Assembly (NCBI RefSeq): GCF_030272615.1
Contig: NC_081408.1
Coordinates: 611,699,673-611,763,672, forward strand
Direction: 5' to 3'
From: Cryptomeria japonica
Lineage: Eukaryota; Streptophyta; Pinopsida; Cupressales; Cupressaceae
Length of the DNA stretch: 64,000 bases
Positions 32,600-44,429 of the stretch are shown here, in pieces. The position numbers were made by a program, and so were the translations under genes. Within the stretch, counting starts at the first letter, position 1. Every line of letters starts with the position of its first letter. The notes beneath the pieces are model-generated. The model had not been told where the DNA came from, ran no database searches, and saw only the letters and a program-made list of their open reading frames with translations.

Positions 32600-33290
32600 T
32601 TTATTAAGATAAATAGGTTTTGAGGGGACCAGAAACCCCATACAACAGGTTTGAAGGGACCTAAAACCCCCAGAAAAAACACGGATCTGGAATCAACAAG
32701 GCGACACTACAAGAAAATAGATCAAAGACACCCAACAACCAATACTAAACAGATACCAATAAGATTACAAAGATAGAACAATACAAACCATGCTAGCAGT
32801 ACCAATGGATCTAAAACAACTAGTAGATCAGGAAGATAAGGAACAAGGGTTTATCTAGCATCCTCAACTGACAAGAACGGTTTTCCTATGCACCGTTAAC
32901 TTGAAGCAAAATCATCAGCAGATCATTAGCAAAACCTGATCCTAACCAAAAACAAAGGCTGCCTAGACCGGGCCCTTGAAAATTGCGAGCATCTAGCCTA
33001 GTCCTGAAGAAAGAACAGTCCATAGGGATTTTCCAAGATCCCTCAACCTTAAGAGTGGGTTAAATTATAAGGCTCCCACCACCAGATAGGGTTTTGAAAA
33101 GGCTCCCAAAACCTTCAGTCCAAAAGAACTTGAAAGGCCTCCAAGCATAACCAGCAGCATCCAATTCCACCTCAATAGGAATTAGGTCACCTCCAGCAAC
33201 ATCCATCTCACCCTCCATAGAAGACAGGCCCACCTCAATAGGAAACGCCAAAGATGCCCTAAGATGAAAAATGTAATTATGTTATTGGTA
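32600..33290 (-). mobile_element. Probable 5'-truncated LINE 3' end
   Basis: Read on the minus strand, this segment ends with GGTTTCTGGTCCCCTCAAAA, then CCTATTTATCTTAATAAAAA and A-rich sequence. That style of GT/CCC-rich 3' untranslated region with a terminal TTAATAAA and A tail is usual for plant LINEs. A short Glu/Gly-rich frame at 33060-33251 may be ORF2's tail. No endonuclease or RT is present. Confidence 0.4.
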
Positions 33291-33340
33291 TTATTATAAT
33301 ATTTTATTTTTTCATTCAACAACAACTAGGGGTTGCACCT

Positions 33341-33726
33341 TGTTGGAGTAATTAGCACATTTACGTAATTACTTATTAATTATTTCCTTTATTACTTTTT
33401 CACTTAAGCTAAACTTAGAAGCTTTTTCTTATCTAAGTTTTCTTTTCTAGTGTTAGTTGCAGATGTAGTTGAGCTTAATTTAGATCCTACTTTGCATTTC
33501 TTTAGTTCTCCTTATTTTAGCATTAGGATTTTACATCTAGGGTTTCATTCATTCTTTATAAGGATAAATTCATTCATTGTAATTGTATCTCAAATATTGA
33601 TAGTGAAATAATAAAGAATTCTCCAATTGCTATAGAGAATACAATCTTTATTTGACCTCTTTTATGTCATAACTATTTTGCTTGTAGATGAATTTTGGTT
33701 GCTATGGTTAGTCATAGACTCCTACA
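33341..33726 (+). repeat. Copia LTR (386 bp)
   Basis: TGTTGGAG...CTCCTACA with near-matching terminal inverted repeats, a TATA-like 'ctttataagg' near 33556, and a primer binding site immediately after. No second LTR was found in this window, so the element is incomplete. Confidence 0.75.
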
Positions 33727-33738
33727 TGGTATCATAGT
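33727..33738 (+). other. Primer binding site (tRNA-iMet type)
   Basis: TGGTATCATAGT follows the LTR end TACA. One mismatch in the first eleven bases separates it from TGGTATCAGAGC. Confidence 0.75.
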
Positions 33739-34639
33739 AGATATGCCAAGTTCCTATTTGCATTCTTGAGGAATCCAACCTAGAATGATTTTTCTATGCA
33801 CTTTGGCCTAAGGTGGAGGTTGTCATTGCATTTGCAACATCTCAAAACCCTAATATTGATTGCCATTTTTCAAAATCTGAACAATTTAATTTTTGGGTAA
33901 ATTTCCATGGAGGGCACAAAATCAAGGCAAGATCTAGGGGTAGGTAAAAAATATGGAAATTTTGGCATAAAATAGATGTCACCATCGAGCCCAGGAGGAC
34001 CAAAAACTTTAAAATTGCTTGTCAAATTATTGAAATTGGGGTAGTCGAAAAAAATAAAAATAAAATTGTGCGACACAAGAATTCATACCATACTCTATAA
34101 ATCTGTATAGTCATATAGGCCACCATGTGCAAGAAGAACCCAATATGTCTCCACAGGTAGGTGACAATTTTTTTCATTGCTACGATTATTTTTTTCCAAA
34201 AAACTTTAATTCTAGTAAAAAAAATGCTAAATTTCATGGAGTGTATAAAAGGGGTCCACTTTTTTTTCTTTTAAAAGGTAAATTTGCCTTTCTTAAGGAA
34301 AACATAGGTAGTTTTTCTTACATCAATGGTCATATCAATTTTTTGGTGGTTTCACTAAATTTAGAGGCTTTTGTCACAATAGAACTTGGCTAAATATAGC
34401 TAAAGAATTGGCTACAAAATATTTGGAGGGATACTCTAGGAGGTTATTCTTTTTGTGGTGGCCTATTCTTTTTTTAATGAGGCATTTTTTAATGATGGGG
34501 AATATTCTAGGAATATTTTGTTGATATCAGTAGTTAAATTTTTGATCTAGTTTTCCCTCCAAATCCTAAGAGGTTGCAATTGGTTCTTTGCCCATAACTT
34601 CTTCATATAGACTCTATTAGCAAGAGACACTGTATTGAT
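33739..34639. other. Decayed interior after the Copia LTR, no gene recognised
   Basis: Short frames on both strands (for example 34127-34393 plus) show no gag, protease, integrase or RT motif. Homopolymer runs are frequent. Confidence 0.35.
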
Positions 34640-35515
34640 GATAAAATATTGTCATTGATGGCAACTCATGTCAGAAATCCCATCTATTGTTCATGATCAG
34701 TTCATACTAGAAGTATGATTGAGTTTTAGAGAGGTCTAGTGAGATAGAGCAGGGCATCTGACATAATGTACAATAATTTAGTTGGAATTTCATTTTGGTT
34801 GGATGCTTGGTGTTATGGATCTCTAGAAAGAATTATGGAAGTGTTATCTACCTCATTCCAGGTTTGTGGTATATAGTGATGATTCTTGAGTTAGTTAGAA
34901 GGTTTGGTATACAGGTTTTTGGTTATAACAATGTTCATCAACAGTCTTGTGTGGATAATCATTGTGTGAATTATGCAGAGTAATTTTGGTGATTGTTTTT
35001 GTGTTTGACGATGGTCAGCCAACATATGGAAAGGGTGTGGAAATTTTTTTTGGCATGCATGATTGTTTTGATTCAGATTGAGCCAACTTGGTATACACGT
35101 TTCATCTTTTATTGTGTTGTTGGAGCCGACATGTATAAGACATAATTTGATGTTGCAGATATCAAATACTGGTTGATATGATCATTTTTTATATCGATGG
35201 TTGTGTAGAACTTATTTGTGAGTGATTGTGCACAGTTTCACATGCGCATGTGAAGGATTTGTGCTCCAGAATATAACAGAACAATAGAATAAAGCACTAT
35301 AGTATAAAAGAGTAAGATTATGTGTTTTGTGCCTAACCATAACTATACTCAATAATTTGTAGATGCTATTCATTAGTTCATTACTTCCTGTAATCATTGT
35401 AAATCATAGTAAGGTAGTGAGCCTTTTGGGGCTTTAGCCCTTATTGTATTTGTATTTGAGAAGTGGGCTCTAGGCATTGTGCTTGAATGCATGTGCATTA
35501 CCCTTATGTAATATT
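34640..35515 (+). repeat. LTR-like segment, related in inverted orientation to 53738-54814
   Basis: Phrases such as 'gtcattgatggcaactcatgt', 'tacctcattccaggtttgtgg', 'aatgttcatcaac' and 'ggtagtgagcctt' recur in the same order in the reverse complement of 53738-54814. This is therefore a diverged LTR of the same family on the opposite strand. Its end is cut by the LTR starting at 35516. Confidence 0.6.
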
Positions 35516-36997
35516 TGTTGGCATAGTATTGTCATTTATGTCAACTGATATAGAAGGACAACTGGTATGCGAATAAAGTTGATGTGTAATCATTGATGTC
35601 AACTAGTGTTGCAAGTCACCGGTAGGGAAGAGAAGGTCATTTAGAGGAATGATCACTCAAGTCACTAGTACACAAGTTAGTGTTTGACTTGTGTGGATGA
35701 AATGGACAGGTTATAAGTACAGTCTATCACCGGTAAGGAAAGCATGTCAAATGGTAAGAGTTGTGTTGACAGTAAGTAGTTGCCAACTGACAAGCTTATG
35801 ACTAGTGTACAAGAAGGATGAGAAAGGTGCTTGAGCTATTATTTTTTATGAAGAGGAAAAATGTTACCTAAATCACATCAACACATGAGGAGAAGGATGT
35901 ATAGGTCACCTGTATGTTGTGTGGATGCAAAAAAAAAACTCCCACCAGATAAAGATGCATTCGACATATGAAAAGATGACTAACAGTGTATGTGCCCACA
36001 CCGGATCACATGTGCCTATTTGAATATATGCTACAGAAACAGGGAAGCCACATGAGTTCATTGCAGGATGCAGATGACAAGGACCCACTACCTCTGGTAT
36101 GCGGATCTTATCTCCTCTTATGCATAGTGTGTATCATAACTATGTGAGATAAGGAAGAAGAGGTAAAGACATTGAAATCACATCAAGTTTGGTGAACTAG
36201 AAAGAACATTTGTAATTGGTTGTTATGAACTCTGTTAAGAAGAATGAATATCGGTATCAGATCTTTAATTGGTAATGATTTAAGGTTTGGCCATAGATAT
36301 TATCTTGATAATAACTTAGTGATGACATGTCATAATCCATGTGTAATGATAAGATGGTATTTGATCGCGTACAAGGATCAGATATCTTGGGAAATAGCAA
36401 ACTACTTAGAAGAATGAAAAAAGGGTTTGATTGCTTATCAAATCGATGTGCGGTGATCATTTAATGGTGGAAATCCTCTAGAAATTTGTTTTAATGATAT
36501 GTAATTTATTTTGGCAGAGTGTTTTACCACGCTAAATGTAAATTCATTGTATCTTGTTGATGTAATTAGGGTTTGTAACCACCCTAACTGAAAATTGTAT
36601 TTAGGTCTAGTTGGAGAAGAGACTTTGTGTCGGTATTTTTTGAGAAGAAGGTATTGCCAAACTAGTTTGAAGTGTTTGCATGTGTGTAGAAAAGTTGTGC
36701 TTAAATGGATCTATACTAGTAAGCAAGAAAGTGGTGTAATCATATCAATTGCCTTGTTGTTCCCTAACACTTACAACAATTTGAAATCCCTTAATTGGGT
36801 AGATCCTAATAGGTCTTATATTGTAAATCCCTTCACTGGGTGGCTCATTAACTTGATTTTGAAATTCTCTTGAAAGGTTACTCTTAACAATGTATAGCTC
36901 CTAACAGGGCTGAGGCAAAATCCCTTGACCGAGTGACTCCTAACAAGGTCTACTCTTAATCAGGCATATTGTAAAGCTCTTGACTAGGCTAGGCCTT
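35516..36997 (+). repeat. Copia-style LTR, left part (host of the 16-kb insertion)
   Basis: TGTTGGCATAGTATTGTCATT opens a gene-free, plus-oriented LTR-like segment with the 'aaatcccttcactgggtggctc' type of R-U5 sequence. It is interrupted at 36997 by the giant-LTR element and continues at 53022 (taactagatgcattcc...). Confidence 0.5.
36993..36997. repeat. Target-site duplication GCCTT, left copy
   Basis: GCCTT directly before the LTR start TGTTACTGCATC; the same five bases stand at 53022-53026 after the other LTR. Confidence 0.9.
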
Positions 36998-37149
36998 TGT
37001 TACTGCATCTTTTATTCCTCATGATAAGAGTGAGTCATCCTTTAAGATTTTTAGTTGGAAGTTCTAATCCTTCAAGTGATACCTCAGTTCAAGTCCTTAG
37101 TACATCTATAAATCTTTTTTCCAATCATAAAGGTCAAGTTTAGATAATT

Positions 37150-37500
37150 TGTTGATCTTTGTGAACACGTTGAACCATTTTAAACCAGGTTCAACAGGTT
37201 CATTTAGGTTCCATAGGTTCCAAGGTGTTCAAGGAGGTTTTTCACACTAATGTTTTCTATAAGTGTCTTGCAGCGGCTCTCTTAAAAAAAAAGTTCCTTG
37301 TTCGGTTATATGCCACTTGATTATTCGTCGGGTGTTGAACTCATTCAACTAAGTTCAAGAGGTTGAAATATGATCAACATGTTCAATATAGCACAAGTGG
37401 TCAGTAGCTTGGTATTATTTGTTCTGGCAAAATTCTCCTTGAGCACGACATACATCTTGAACTACTTGAACACCCATGAAGTCTGTTCAGGATGTTCATA
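37150..37500. repeat. Cluster of GTTCAA/TTGAAC motifs in U3
   Basis: GTTCAA, TTGAAC and close variants occur more than a dozen times in 350 bases, in both orientations, often as pairs (for example 'gttgaactcattcaac', 'cttgaactacttgaac'). The same cluster is in the other LTR at about 48240-48590. Confidence 0.65.
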
Positions 37501-37877
37501 TGTGTTCGATGTTGGTGGGCCCTGTGGGTTTTAATGATTTAATAGTGCATTCATTGCCAAATATGAAGAGGCAGAACCATGTCTTAAGTGATGTCATTCT
37601 TTGGTTTTTCGAAGTAAGTAATCATTTTGGGAACTGGCGGTTACTTCAAAAATGCCGCCATGCATTCAATGCATGCGTGCGAGGTCTAATCCACAAACTC
37701 AACACACTCAGACTGAAAATTGGAATTATTGCATTCAATGTTTCCGTATCATTGCCTTCACTAATAAGGTATGAAGGATTGTTAGTACTCCGTATTTGTT
37801 CCTCACTACTGTGTCTTTGTTTTCCCTGGATAGGAGTCTTGTTTGCTACTAGCCATCATCCGGTTGTTCAACTGTGA
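37476..37877 (+). other. Open frame upstream of the LTR ORF
   Basis: A 133-codon plus frame in the same phase as the following ORF; its 3' half is also open in the other LTR (48749-48949). It ends just before AAG|GTGAGT and a pyrimidine-rich TTCTCTTCAG. An intron joining it to the next frame is conceivable but unsupported. No recognisable motif. Confidence 0.3.
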
Positions 37878-37976
37878 AGGTGAGTCTTTTCCTTGTTCTC
37901 TTCAGTGGTTTTTGCTTGCATTTTCTCTCTTACAGAAAGTTTTTCTGTAACCAGTTTAGGCTTATTGTTTAAAATT

Positions 37977-40900
37977 ATGAAGTTCACACTGCATTTGTTC
38001 GGGAACGTATTTAGCCTAGCATCCACTGAACCCATAGTTAGCGATGCTAATCTCAAAGGGGAAAACCTTGAGGTGTTGAAAGAAAGGGTGTTCAAGGGAA
38101 TTGGCAAGTCCTTTGGTGTGGAGATTTTGAGTAGTGGTCTCGTAGAAGCCGCAACTTTTCCCCCAACCATTCCTTGCCCAGAGTTGATTTGAGAATGTAT
38201 TGCTAGATATGACCTAGTGTTTGAAACCATTAGGAGAGACAATGGTGAAACACTTCTCGCCATAAATTGTGAAGTAATTTCCTTAGCCTTCAAAATACTT
38301 GATTATCAGTTCTCCACCTTTTGTCCTGCTGAGTCAATCACCGAGTTCAATGTAGACAGAGCCGGACACTGAAACAATGTAGAAAAATTCTAGTTGAAGG
38401 TTCCTCAAAGAGGTGGTTCCAGGTTACCCAAGAATCCTAATAAGAATCACATGTTGCCACACATTCATGACGTAATTCTTTTGTTGCACCGAGCCAGAGG
38501 ATCCATTGAAGCTTATAGCTTCAATGACTGGATTTATTGTTATGTGCAGCTGGTTTTAGAAGGAAAGCAGTATTTGGATTGGGTTGAATTAATCGCTGAT
38601 TCAATGAGAGAATTATTGAGTTTGGCTAAACAGTTCAAACATAACTTCTTTATGTCTTCATATCTCTTGTATTGTTTGGCTTGTGTTAAGAAGTTGGTTG
38701 GAATACCGAAATAGCTCACTGAGGAGAATGTTCTCGTATATGAGTTCTATCCTATGCTACAAAAGGATAAAGCTTTACAAGATTTCAGAAGGGTGCGCAA
38801 CGCTTTTCTATTTGATTTGTGTCATGAATTGAAGAATATGAAAGCTAAAAGAATCTTTGATGATGCACAGACTTTGATAAAGAGGTTTGGTAGTTTTTAT
38901 ATCCAGTTTCCACGCTTCTGTTACATATGGGTAGGTGGCTTTGAAGACGAACCCTTCAAGCTCCCTCACTTCTGTTCAGATTGCTTTGTTCTAGCGGAAG
39001 TATGCAGGCAACTAACCTCTGTAATAAAAAAGGCACAACCCAGGGACAAATGGGAAGGTCATTTTCCCATACAATTGGGTGTGTTGTCCTGTAGTTCAAT
39101 GTCTGATGCTTTGAGTATAAGAGCAGACCTCAGGAATTTCAATTTTTCTCTTTATTTTGAAAGGAAAGGTTTTGATAACAAAGGATTTTCCTGAAGTCTT
39201 CGTCTAATGCCATATCTTCCCATGCCACAGTTAGAATATTTTTGGGAAGATTGTAGAAATGAACTTGAAATATTCAAAAGGGAAAACATAAGATTGGTGT
39301 TAGAACAAGTTGTTTCTTTGCAGATAAAGTTGGATACTAAGGGGCTCAAAGAGGATTATCTAGAACTATTTGAACCAGGGTACTTAGCCCATGTAGAAGT
39401 TGAAATGCCTCCAATTAACTGGGATGAAGAAGAGAATGATGATATACAATTAAGGACCAAAGGAGTTCTAGAAAGGATCGTGGCATGGGTGGCCAATAAG
39501 AAAGCAATGAAGTCAGGTGTTAAGTCTCATTCTACAAGAAGTAATAAGGATCCTCTACCTTCACCAAAAAGTCTTTCTAACAATGCTTCTATGCATGTTT
39601 GTGCAGGTAAGGATAACAAGTCACCCCAGCTTAGACATAGGTCTAATTCAACTTTGGTTTTTTGTGCTCCTTGTCATACCTAGTTGCGAAGTGCCACTCA
39701 AAGAAAGATGGATCAGGCAAAGGATACGAGGGTGAAAGATACCATACTCGATGCCCAGATATTTGAAACTAAAGACTTGGACGGCGAAGTTGCTAGTACC
39801 CTAGATTCTCATATGGTGACTATGGCTATGATGCCACCTTCAAAGATGATCGAAGGAACTACTCATTCCAGTGCAAATCCTAAGTGGTTGACCACCTCGG
39901 TGAACAAGAAAAGGATTTTTCTTCCTATGACTATTCTGATTCAGGAAATGGTTGTTAAATACACAGAGAAGAATCCAAAGCTGAAGAGGTTCAAGACTGT
40001 TGCTCGCCTGGATAATGATGAGGAAACTGGAAAATGGGTTGCTGAAATCGCCTCGTATAAACATAAGGATGAAAACAAAAAGGCTAGCCCTGATGATTTC
40101 AAGATCACAAAGGTGGAATTGGTGAACATGAGCAGAGACATAGACAACCACTTCTTCCAAGTGTTGGCAAAGAAAATGCTCACTAGGTCAGAAAAGGATG
40201 CGCGAGAAAGAGAGAACTTAAGCAACACATAAATGTTATGGCCCAGTTCATCGATAGTATTGGTTGCCTTGGGGCACTTCCAATATCTCAGGCTATAGAG
40301 AACTTCGACTTGACTTCGCTGGAAAATAAAAAGCCAATGAACCAAGTTCAACGGGCCAAGAGTATTGCTGAAGCTGTGGAAAAATGGATTGAGGGGATAA
40401 TGAAGGATGGCAAGAAGTACATTACCAACTCCCGGAGACTATGCGATGAAATACAGGGTCTTATTGCCAAGGTTCAAAATCAGCTTATGCCGTGGGAGAA
40501 GGAGGAGCACAAATGGCAGAATATCTTGCCTCTGTTTGCCAAAATAGAAGAATATGGAGTTACCAGGTTTTTGACAGAACACTCAATCAAGCTAGTGGCG
40601 GATGAATGTCAGCTTTTTGTGCTGAAGAAAACCATAATGTGGTGAGTGCTTACCTTCAAGTCTATGATCACCGATGCAAAGACCTCTGTTTACGAACTCT
40701 AGGATATCCAATGCAGCATAGTAAATGATAACAAGGTGGTTAACCTAACCATGATTGGCAGTTGGGAATTTACGGGTTGAGCACATAGGATGCAATCAGA
40801 TCTTTCTAGATGAACATGGAGAAGATTAGGGCCAAGGGTAACTTCACGCCTGAAGATATAACTAGGGTGGCAAGGATTGAGTCTATGACTTTCATTGGAA

Positions 40901-40998
40901 ATGATCAACTGTTGAAACATTTTGAGAAGATGGTGCAACATCGGTGGAATAAAGAGGAGGCGAAGGCAAAGCTCAATGCGATGAAAGTCCCAAGCTAA
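37977..40998 (+). pseudogene. Unknown LTR-encoded protein, 5' LTR copy
   Basis: Plus-strand coding in one phase runs from about 37977 (MKFTLHLFGNVFSLAS) to 40232. It continues after a one-base loss near 40212 in the next phase to 40998, about 1,000 codons in all. Blocks include NHMLPHIHDVILLLHRARGS, LVLEGKQYLDWVELI, SYLLYCLACVKKLVGI, SFYIQFPRFCYIWVGGF and EPFKLPHFCSDCFVLAEVCR. A Lys-rich coiled-coil-like region and an acidic end (GEDDDDG, past the stop) follow. It has no gag, pol, envelope or transposase motif. Stops at 38191, 38371, 38392, 39192 and 39681 are absent from the other LTR's copy, so the ORF was more open at insertion; TAG at 38712 is shared. Function unknown. Confidence 0.7.
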
Positions 40999-41396
40999 TC
41001 CATTGTTCAAGAACTCACAACTACTCATGACACCCACGAAAGCGGAGAGGATGATGATGATGGAAATATGGCATAATGCATTAATTTAGGGCTGGTTTCT
41101 TTTATTTTTGTAATTTCTCATGGTTATACAAAGACTTCGGGACATTTGTCCCAAAATACTTCTTGTTGGTTTCATAACTATTTACGGGGGTGGTCGAGTT
41201 TTCAGGGAGACCTCCCCTATTCAAAACTATAAATTAAGGAAAATTAGATAGTATAGGGGTTAGATTTAGTGACCAATTTTTGGTTTTTGGCTCCGTTTTG
41301 GTGTATTTTCTATTTTGTCGAAGGAAGAATCAGACTGCTAAATCTGGAATGGAAGAAGATTTGTAGATGCATTTTCATGCCTTTGTTGCATTAGAA

Positions 41397-41409
41397 TATA
41401 TATATATAG
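41397..41409 (+). promoter_or_regulatory. TATA tract of the 5' LTR
   Basis: 'gaatatatatatatagactg', conserved in the other LTR near 52435. It is followed by G/A-rich sequence and, farther on, AATAAA (near 41800), a layout fitting the U3-R boundary. Confidence 0.45.
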
Positions 41410-41984
41410 ACTGATCATATTATTCTCGGGAGAGGGAAAACCTATGTGTTTTTAATCTGTGTTGATACATATCTTTGCATATGTTTATCTGATCAAATAA
41501 TAGTAAGGATCTTTCCATTACAAAAAATTATTATTCTTTTGATGTTCTTTCCTTTGAGTGTTTGTTTACTTCTAGAGAAGATTCATGTTTGGAGACAGAT
41601 TTAGTTTCTTAAATCTGTTCATTCTTTATTAAACCTATGGAAATGGTATACTGAACTTTGTTTCAGTTGCTGTCATCTCATATATTGAAAATATAGGAAA
41701 AATTGCTTTCTTCTTTTTGAAACATGTGTGAAATATTAGCCTCTCATCCAAGAATGAAGTAGGCAGCCTTACATGCTTTTGGGTTAAAAGCTACTATTCA
41801 AAAATAAATAGTTTAGAGCATTCCTTGAAAAACTGAGATAGGGAGCTATACCTACACAAAATTCAGAGGGAAGTGATTCGAACAACACTTACCCAATTGT
41901 TTAGTGAAACACTTGTTCTTAAAATAAGGCAACAGAATTCAAGATTGATCATTTGTAAAATGGACAAATCTGTTCACTAATAGA

Positions 41985-42004
41985 TTTTGGGCGACTCTGC
42001 TGGG
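41985..42004 (+). other. Primer binding site (tRNA-Arg-like, Ogre/Tat type)
   Basis: TTTTGGGCGACTCTGCTGGG starts 2 bases after the LTR end. It is the Tat/Ogre-style TGGCGACTCTGCTGGGG with one extra G. Confidence 0.8.
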
Positions 42005-42320
42005 GAAAATGGAACAAAGAGAAAACCGAACATTTAGTAGACTGGTATGCCATAGACATAACAAAATTGAGCCTATAATCAGCAAAATTTCAAAGAGTTC
42101 GCTTTGTCAAAGACACAGTTCAATAGTTTAGGAAAACCATTGAGATTGAGATTTTCTTGAAAGAGCTTAACATTCCTAAGGGTGATAACACTGGATTCTC
42201 GTCCATATACCAAAGCGCAAAGGAGAGAATGAATAGTTGATAATTGTTTCGAAGAATTGCAAGGGCTGTGATTCACCACAAATTTTACTCCTAAAAGAAA
42301 AGCTAAGAGCAGACCTTCCT
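42005..42320 (+). other. Leader before gag
   Basis: No complete frame. Fragments in the gag phase (for example near 42290, TPKRKAKSRPSSPV) suggest that gag began further upstream than the first surviving Met. Confidence 0.45.
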
Positions 42321-43946
42321 CTCCTGTCAGAGTTACTCCTATACCTTCTTCTTCAAATTCTTGGCAGGCACTAACGCTTACTAGAGTTCAAGCCCCTCCC
42401 CTTGTAACCATTTATCCTATGTTCATCATGGCCCAACCATGGGGTGCTACTGTTGGACCTCTTGCTCTTGCAGCTCATAATCCACTCCCAAAAGGGGTGA
42501 GGGATGTATTACCTAAATATAATGGAGACGGAAAAGTCTTGGTTGAAGAACGCTTGAATTATTTTAATGTGGCCACTGGAATTCTAGTAGTCCAATATGA
42601 GGACGTGGCCATTAGGTTTTTTTGTCCAAACTCTCACCGAGGGGGCAGTAGAATGGTTCAGTCATTTGCGAGCGGGATCCATAACTGACTGACAAACAAT
42701 GAAAACGGCTTTTGAGAAAAGATTCAAAAGTGCTGACGATGACCATTTGCTACTAGCTCAACTTACACAAATGAAAAAGGAAATTCATGAGCCAATGAGG
42801 GATTATGTAGCCAAGAATAATAAGATTATCCACAAAATTCCTCAAGCCAAAAGGCCAACTATAGATAATCAGCAATGTTTCTTCATAAATTCCATACCAC
42901 CTGATGCGGGTTTCCACCTTAGAAGAAGTAGGCCGACTGATCTAGAGACTGCACAAAATGAGGCTATACAGCTTGAAGATGATCTGATAACAACCAAAAA
43001 ATGGAGGAAGGATATACAAACCCCTCAGGGCCAATCTCAAGCATCTACCTCTTCCACTAACCCAGTTGTTCAACAGCTTGTCAATGATATGATTGCTTTG
43101 AAGAGGTGGATACCCAAGCTTGGAAGCTCTTATCCACAACCTTATCAGGATATAAGTAGGAAAACTCCAAACCAATATAACTATGGACGACCATTGCAAT
43201 TGCCTAATGTTCCACAAAGATTACAAATAGAGGCACCTCCTGACAAAGGTGTCATGTGTTCATTCCATCTTACCACAGATCGCGATGGGGGTTCTTGTCC
43301 CGATATGATAAGACATGTTCTGATGCAAAACACAAAAGATGAATTAGGTGAGTTCACTGAAGCAGAAAGAATTCAAGAGGTACCTGGCAACTCTGGAACA
43401 TTCTACCTCGAATATGAGTCAGATTCAAAAAATGGTAGTAACATTTTGGTGGCCCTTGAAGGTCCTTCATGTGCGATTCTATCAAGGAATCAATGAACTT
43501 CCCAGGCTTCTTCTTTTGTGAATCCTTCTGGAAGCAATTTCAAAGGTAAAGATCTCCCAAGTAATAGCTTTTCAAACATCCTTGAAGTTAGGGTTTTCCA
43601 AAGGAATCACAAAGATAACAATAGCTCTTCCTCTGCCTCCCCCTTTGACAACATTGAGTTCTGTAAAGGTTCTCCTGTTCAACTTCCTACTACTGAGTAT
43701 TTGAAGCTGAACCCAAAAGAAATAGATAAACTGGTCAAATATGTTAAGGGAGATTCTTCCTCTGAGTCCCTGGTACACGGATGTATGGAGAATAGTGATT
43801 TAACTACTACTGAAAAGTCTTCATCTGTCCCATGCTCATTAGCTAACTTGGCTGATCCCTATGCTTTTCATGATGCAAAAAATGGGCTTGAGGTTGAGAT
43901 TCTGAAACCTGAACCTTTCTACATATCCCTTCTCTTGAATGGTTAG
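42321..43946 (+). pseudogene. gag of the giant-LTR element
   Basis: The capsid domain starts GVRDVLPKYNGDGKVLVEER then LNYFNVATGI (42500-42600). A one-base change in a T-run near 42620 shifts frame. It continues MKTAFEKRFKSADDDHLLLA, QLTQMKKEIHEPMRDYVAK, PTIDNQQCFFINSIPPDAGF (42699-42960). These are the expected 'W......W..L...F...F' and 'L..l.Q....v..y...f' capsid blocks of Tat gag. The C-terminal part (43518-43946) is Ser/Asn-rich and leads into protease. A TGA replaces the Trp/Arg before 42699. No CCHC knuckle was found, as in many Tat gag proteins. Confidence 0.85.
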
Positions 43947-44267
43947 AAGGTTAGCAATTGCATAATAGATTCAGGAGCATCAGACAACATAATGCCTTCA
44001 CCTATGGCTAAGTCTCTAGGTTTGACCCTCACTAAAACATTTAGGAGATGCTATTTGATGGATGGGAAACAAGTTCCTCTTACTGGACAGGTAAAAGACG
44101 TCCAGGTAGTGCTAGCAGCATGCCCTGATAAAAGAGTAAGATTAACTATCCTGGTTGCTAATATTCCCACGAGTTATGGAATGCTTTTGAGTAGAACTTT
44201 TTGCAAGGACCTTGGAAGTGAAATCAAAATGGACTGGTCTAAGGCCATTATTCCCCTTGGAAAATAG
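43947..44267 (+). pseudogene. Aspartic protease domain
   Basis: In frame with gag. The catalytic triad is intact: NCIIDSGASDNIMP with DSG at 43968-43976. KSLGLTLTKTFRRCYLMDGK and VLVANIPTSYGMLLSRTFCK follow, the flap and the 'LGR.wl'-type block in diverged form. One stop (TAG) precedes the domain at 43945. It would cleave the element's polyprotein. Confidence 0.85.
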
Positions 44268-44429
44268 AGGATCAAGCTTGAACCTGAGGCTAAAATTAAG
44301 TACACTATTTTTCCTTCAGATAACCCCAAAGCCCAGATTTTGTTTCAAGAATGCTAGTTCGGACACTATCTCATTCTTGCACCTAGCGAAAGAGAACCGG
44401 AAGAGGTTGTTGACAAACTTGGTGGGTTG

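Larger units (their letters stand above)
36998..41982 (+). repeat. 5' LTR, 4,985 bp, ORF-bearing
   Basis: TGTTACTGCATC...TTCACTAATA. A TATA tract at 41397-41409 lies about 575 bases before the LTR end, which puts roughly 4.4 kb in U3 and about half a kilobase in R-U5. U3 contains the GTTCAA-rich block (37150-37500) and the unknown ORF (37977-40998). Almost the whole length is alignable with 48070-53021. Confidence 0.9.

Noticed and set aside
32600-33290. 33060-33251 minus frame as a host gene
   Set aside because: It is short, low complexity and next to a LINE-like 3' end; more likely the tail of a truncated LINE.
37868-37920. Intron joining the 37476-37877 frame to the LTR ORF
   Set aside because: Splice-like motifs exist, but there is no independent support, and stops in both copies make the joined frame uncertain.
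37868-38293. 141-codon minus-strand frame and its partner at 48994-49365
   Set aside because: These are antisense shadows of the plus-strand LTR ORF, which shows protein-like conservation in plus phase.
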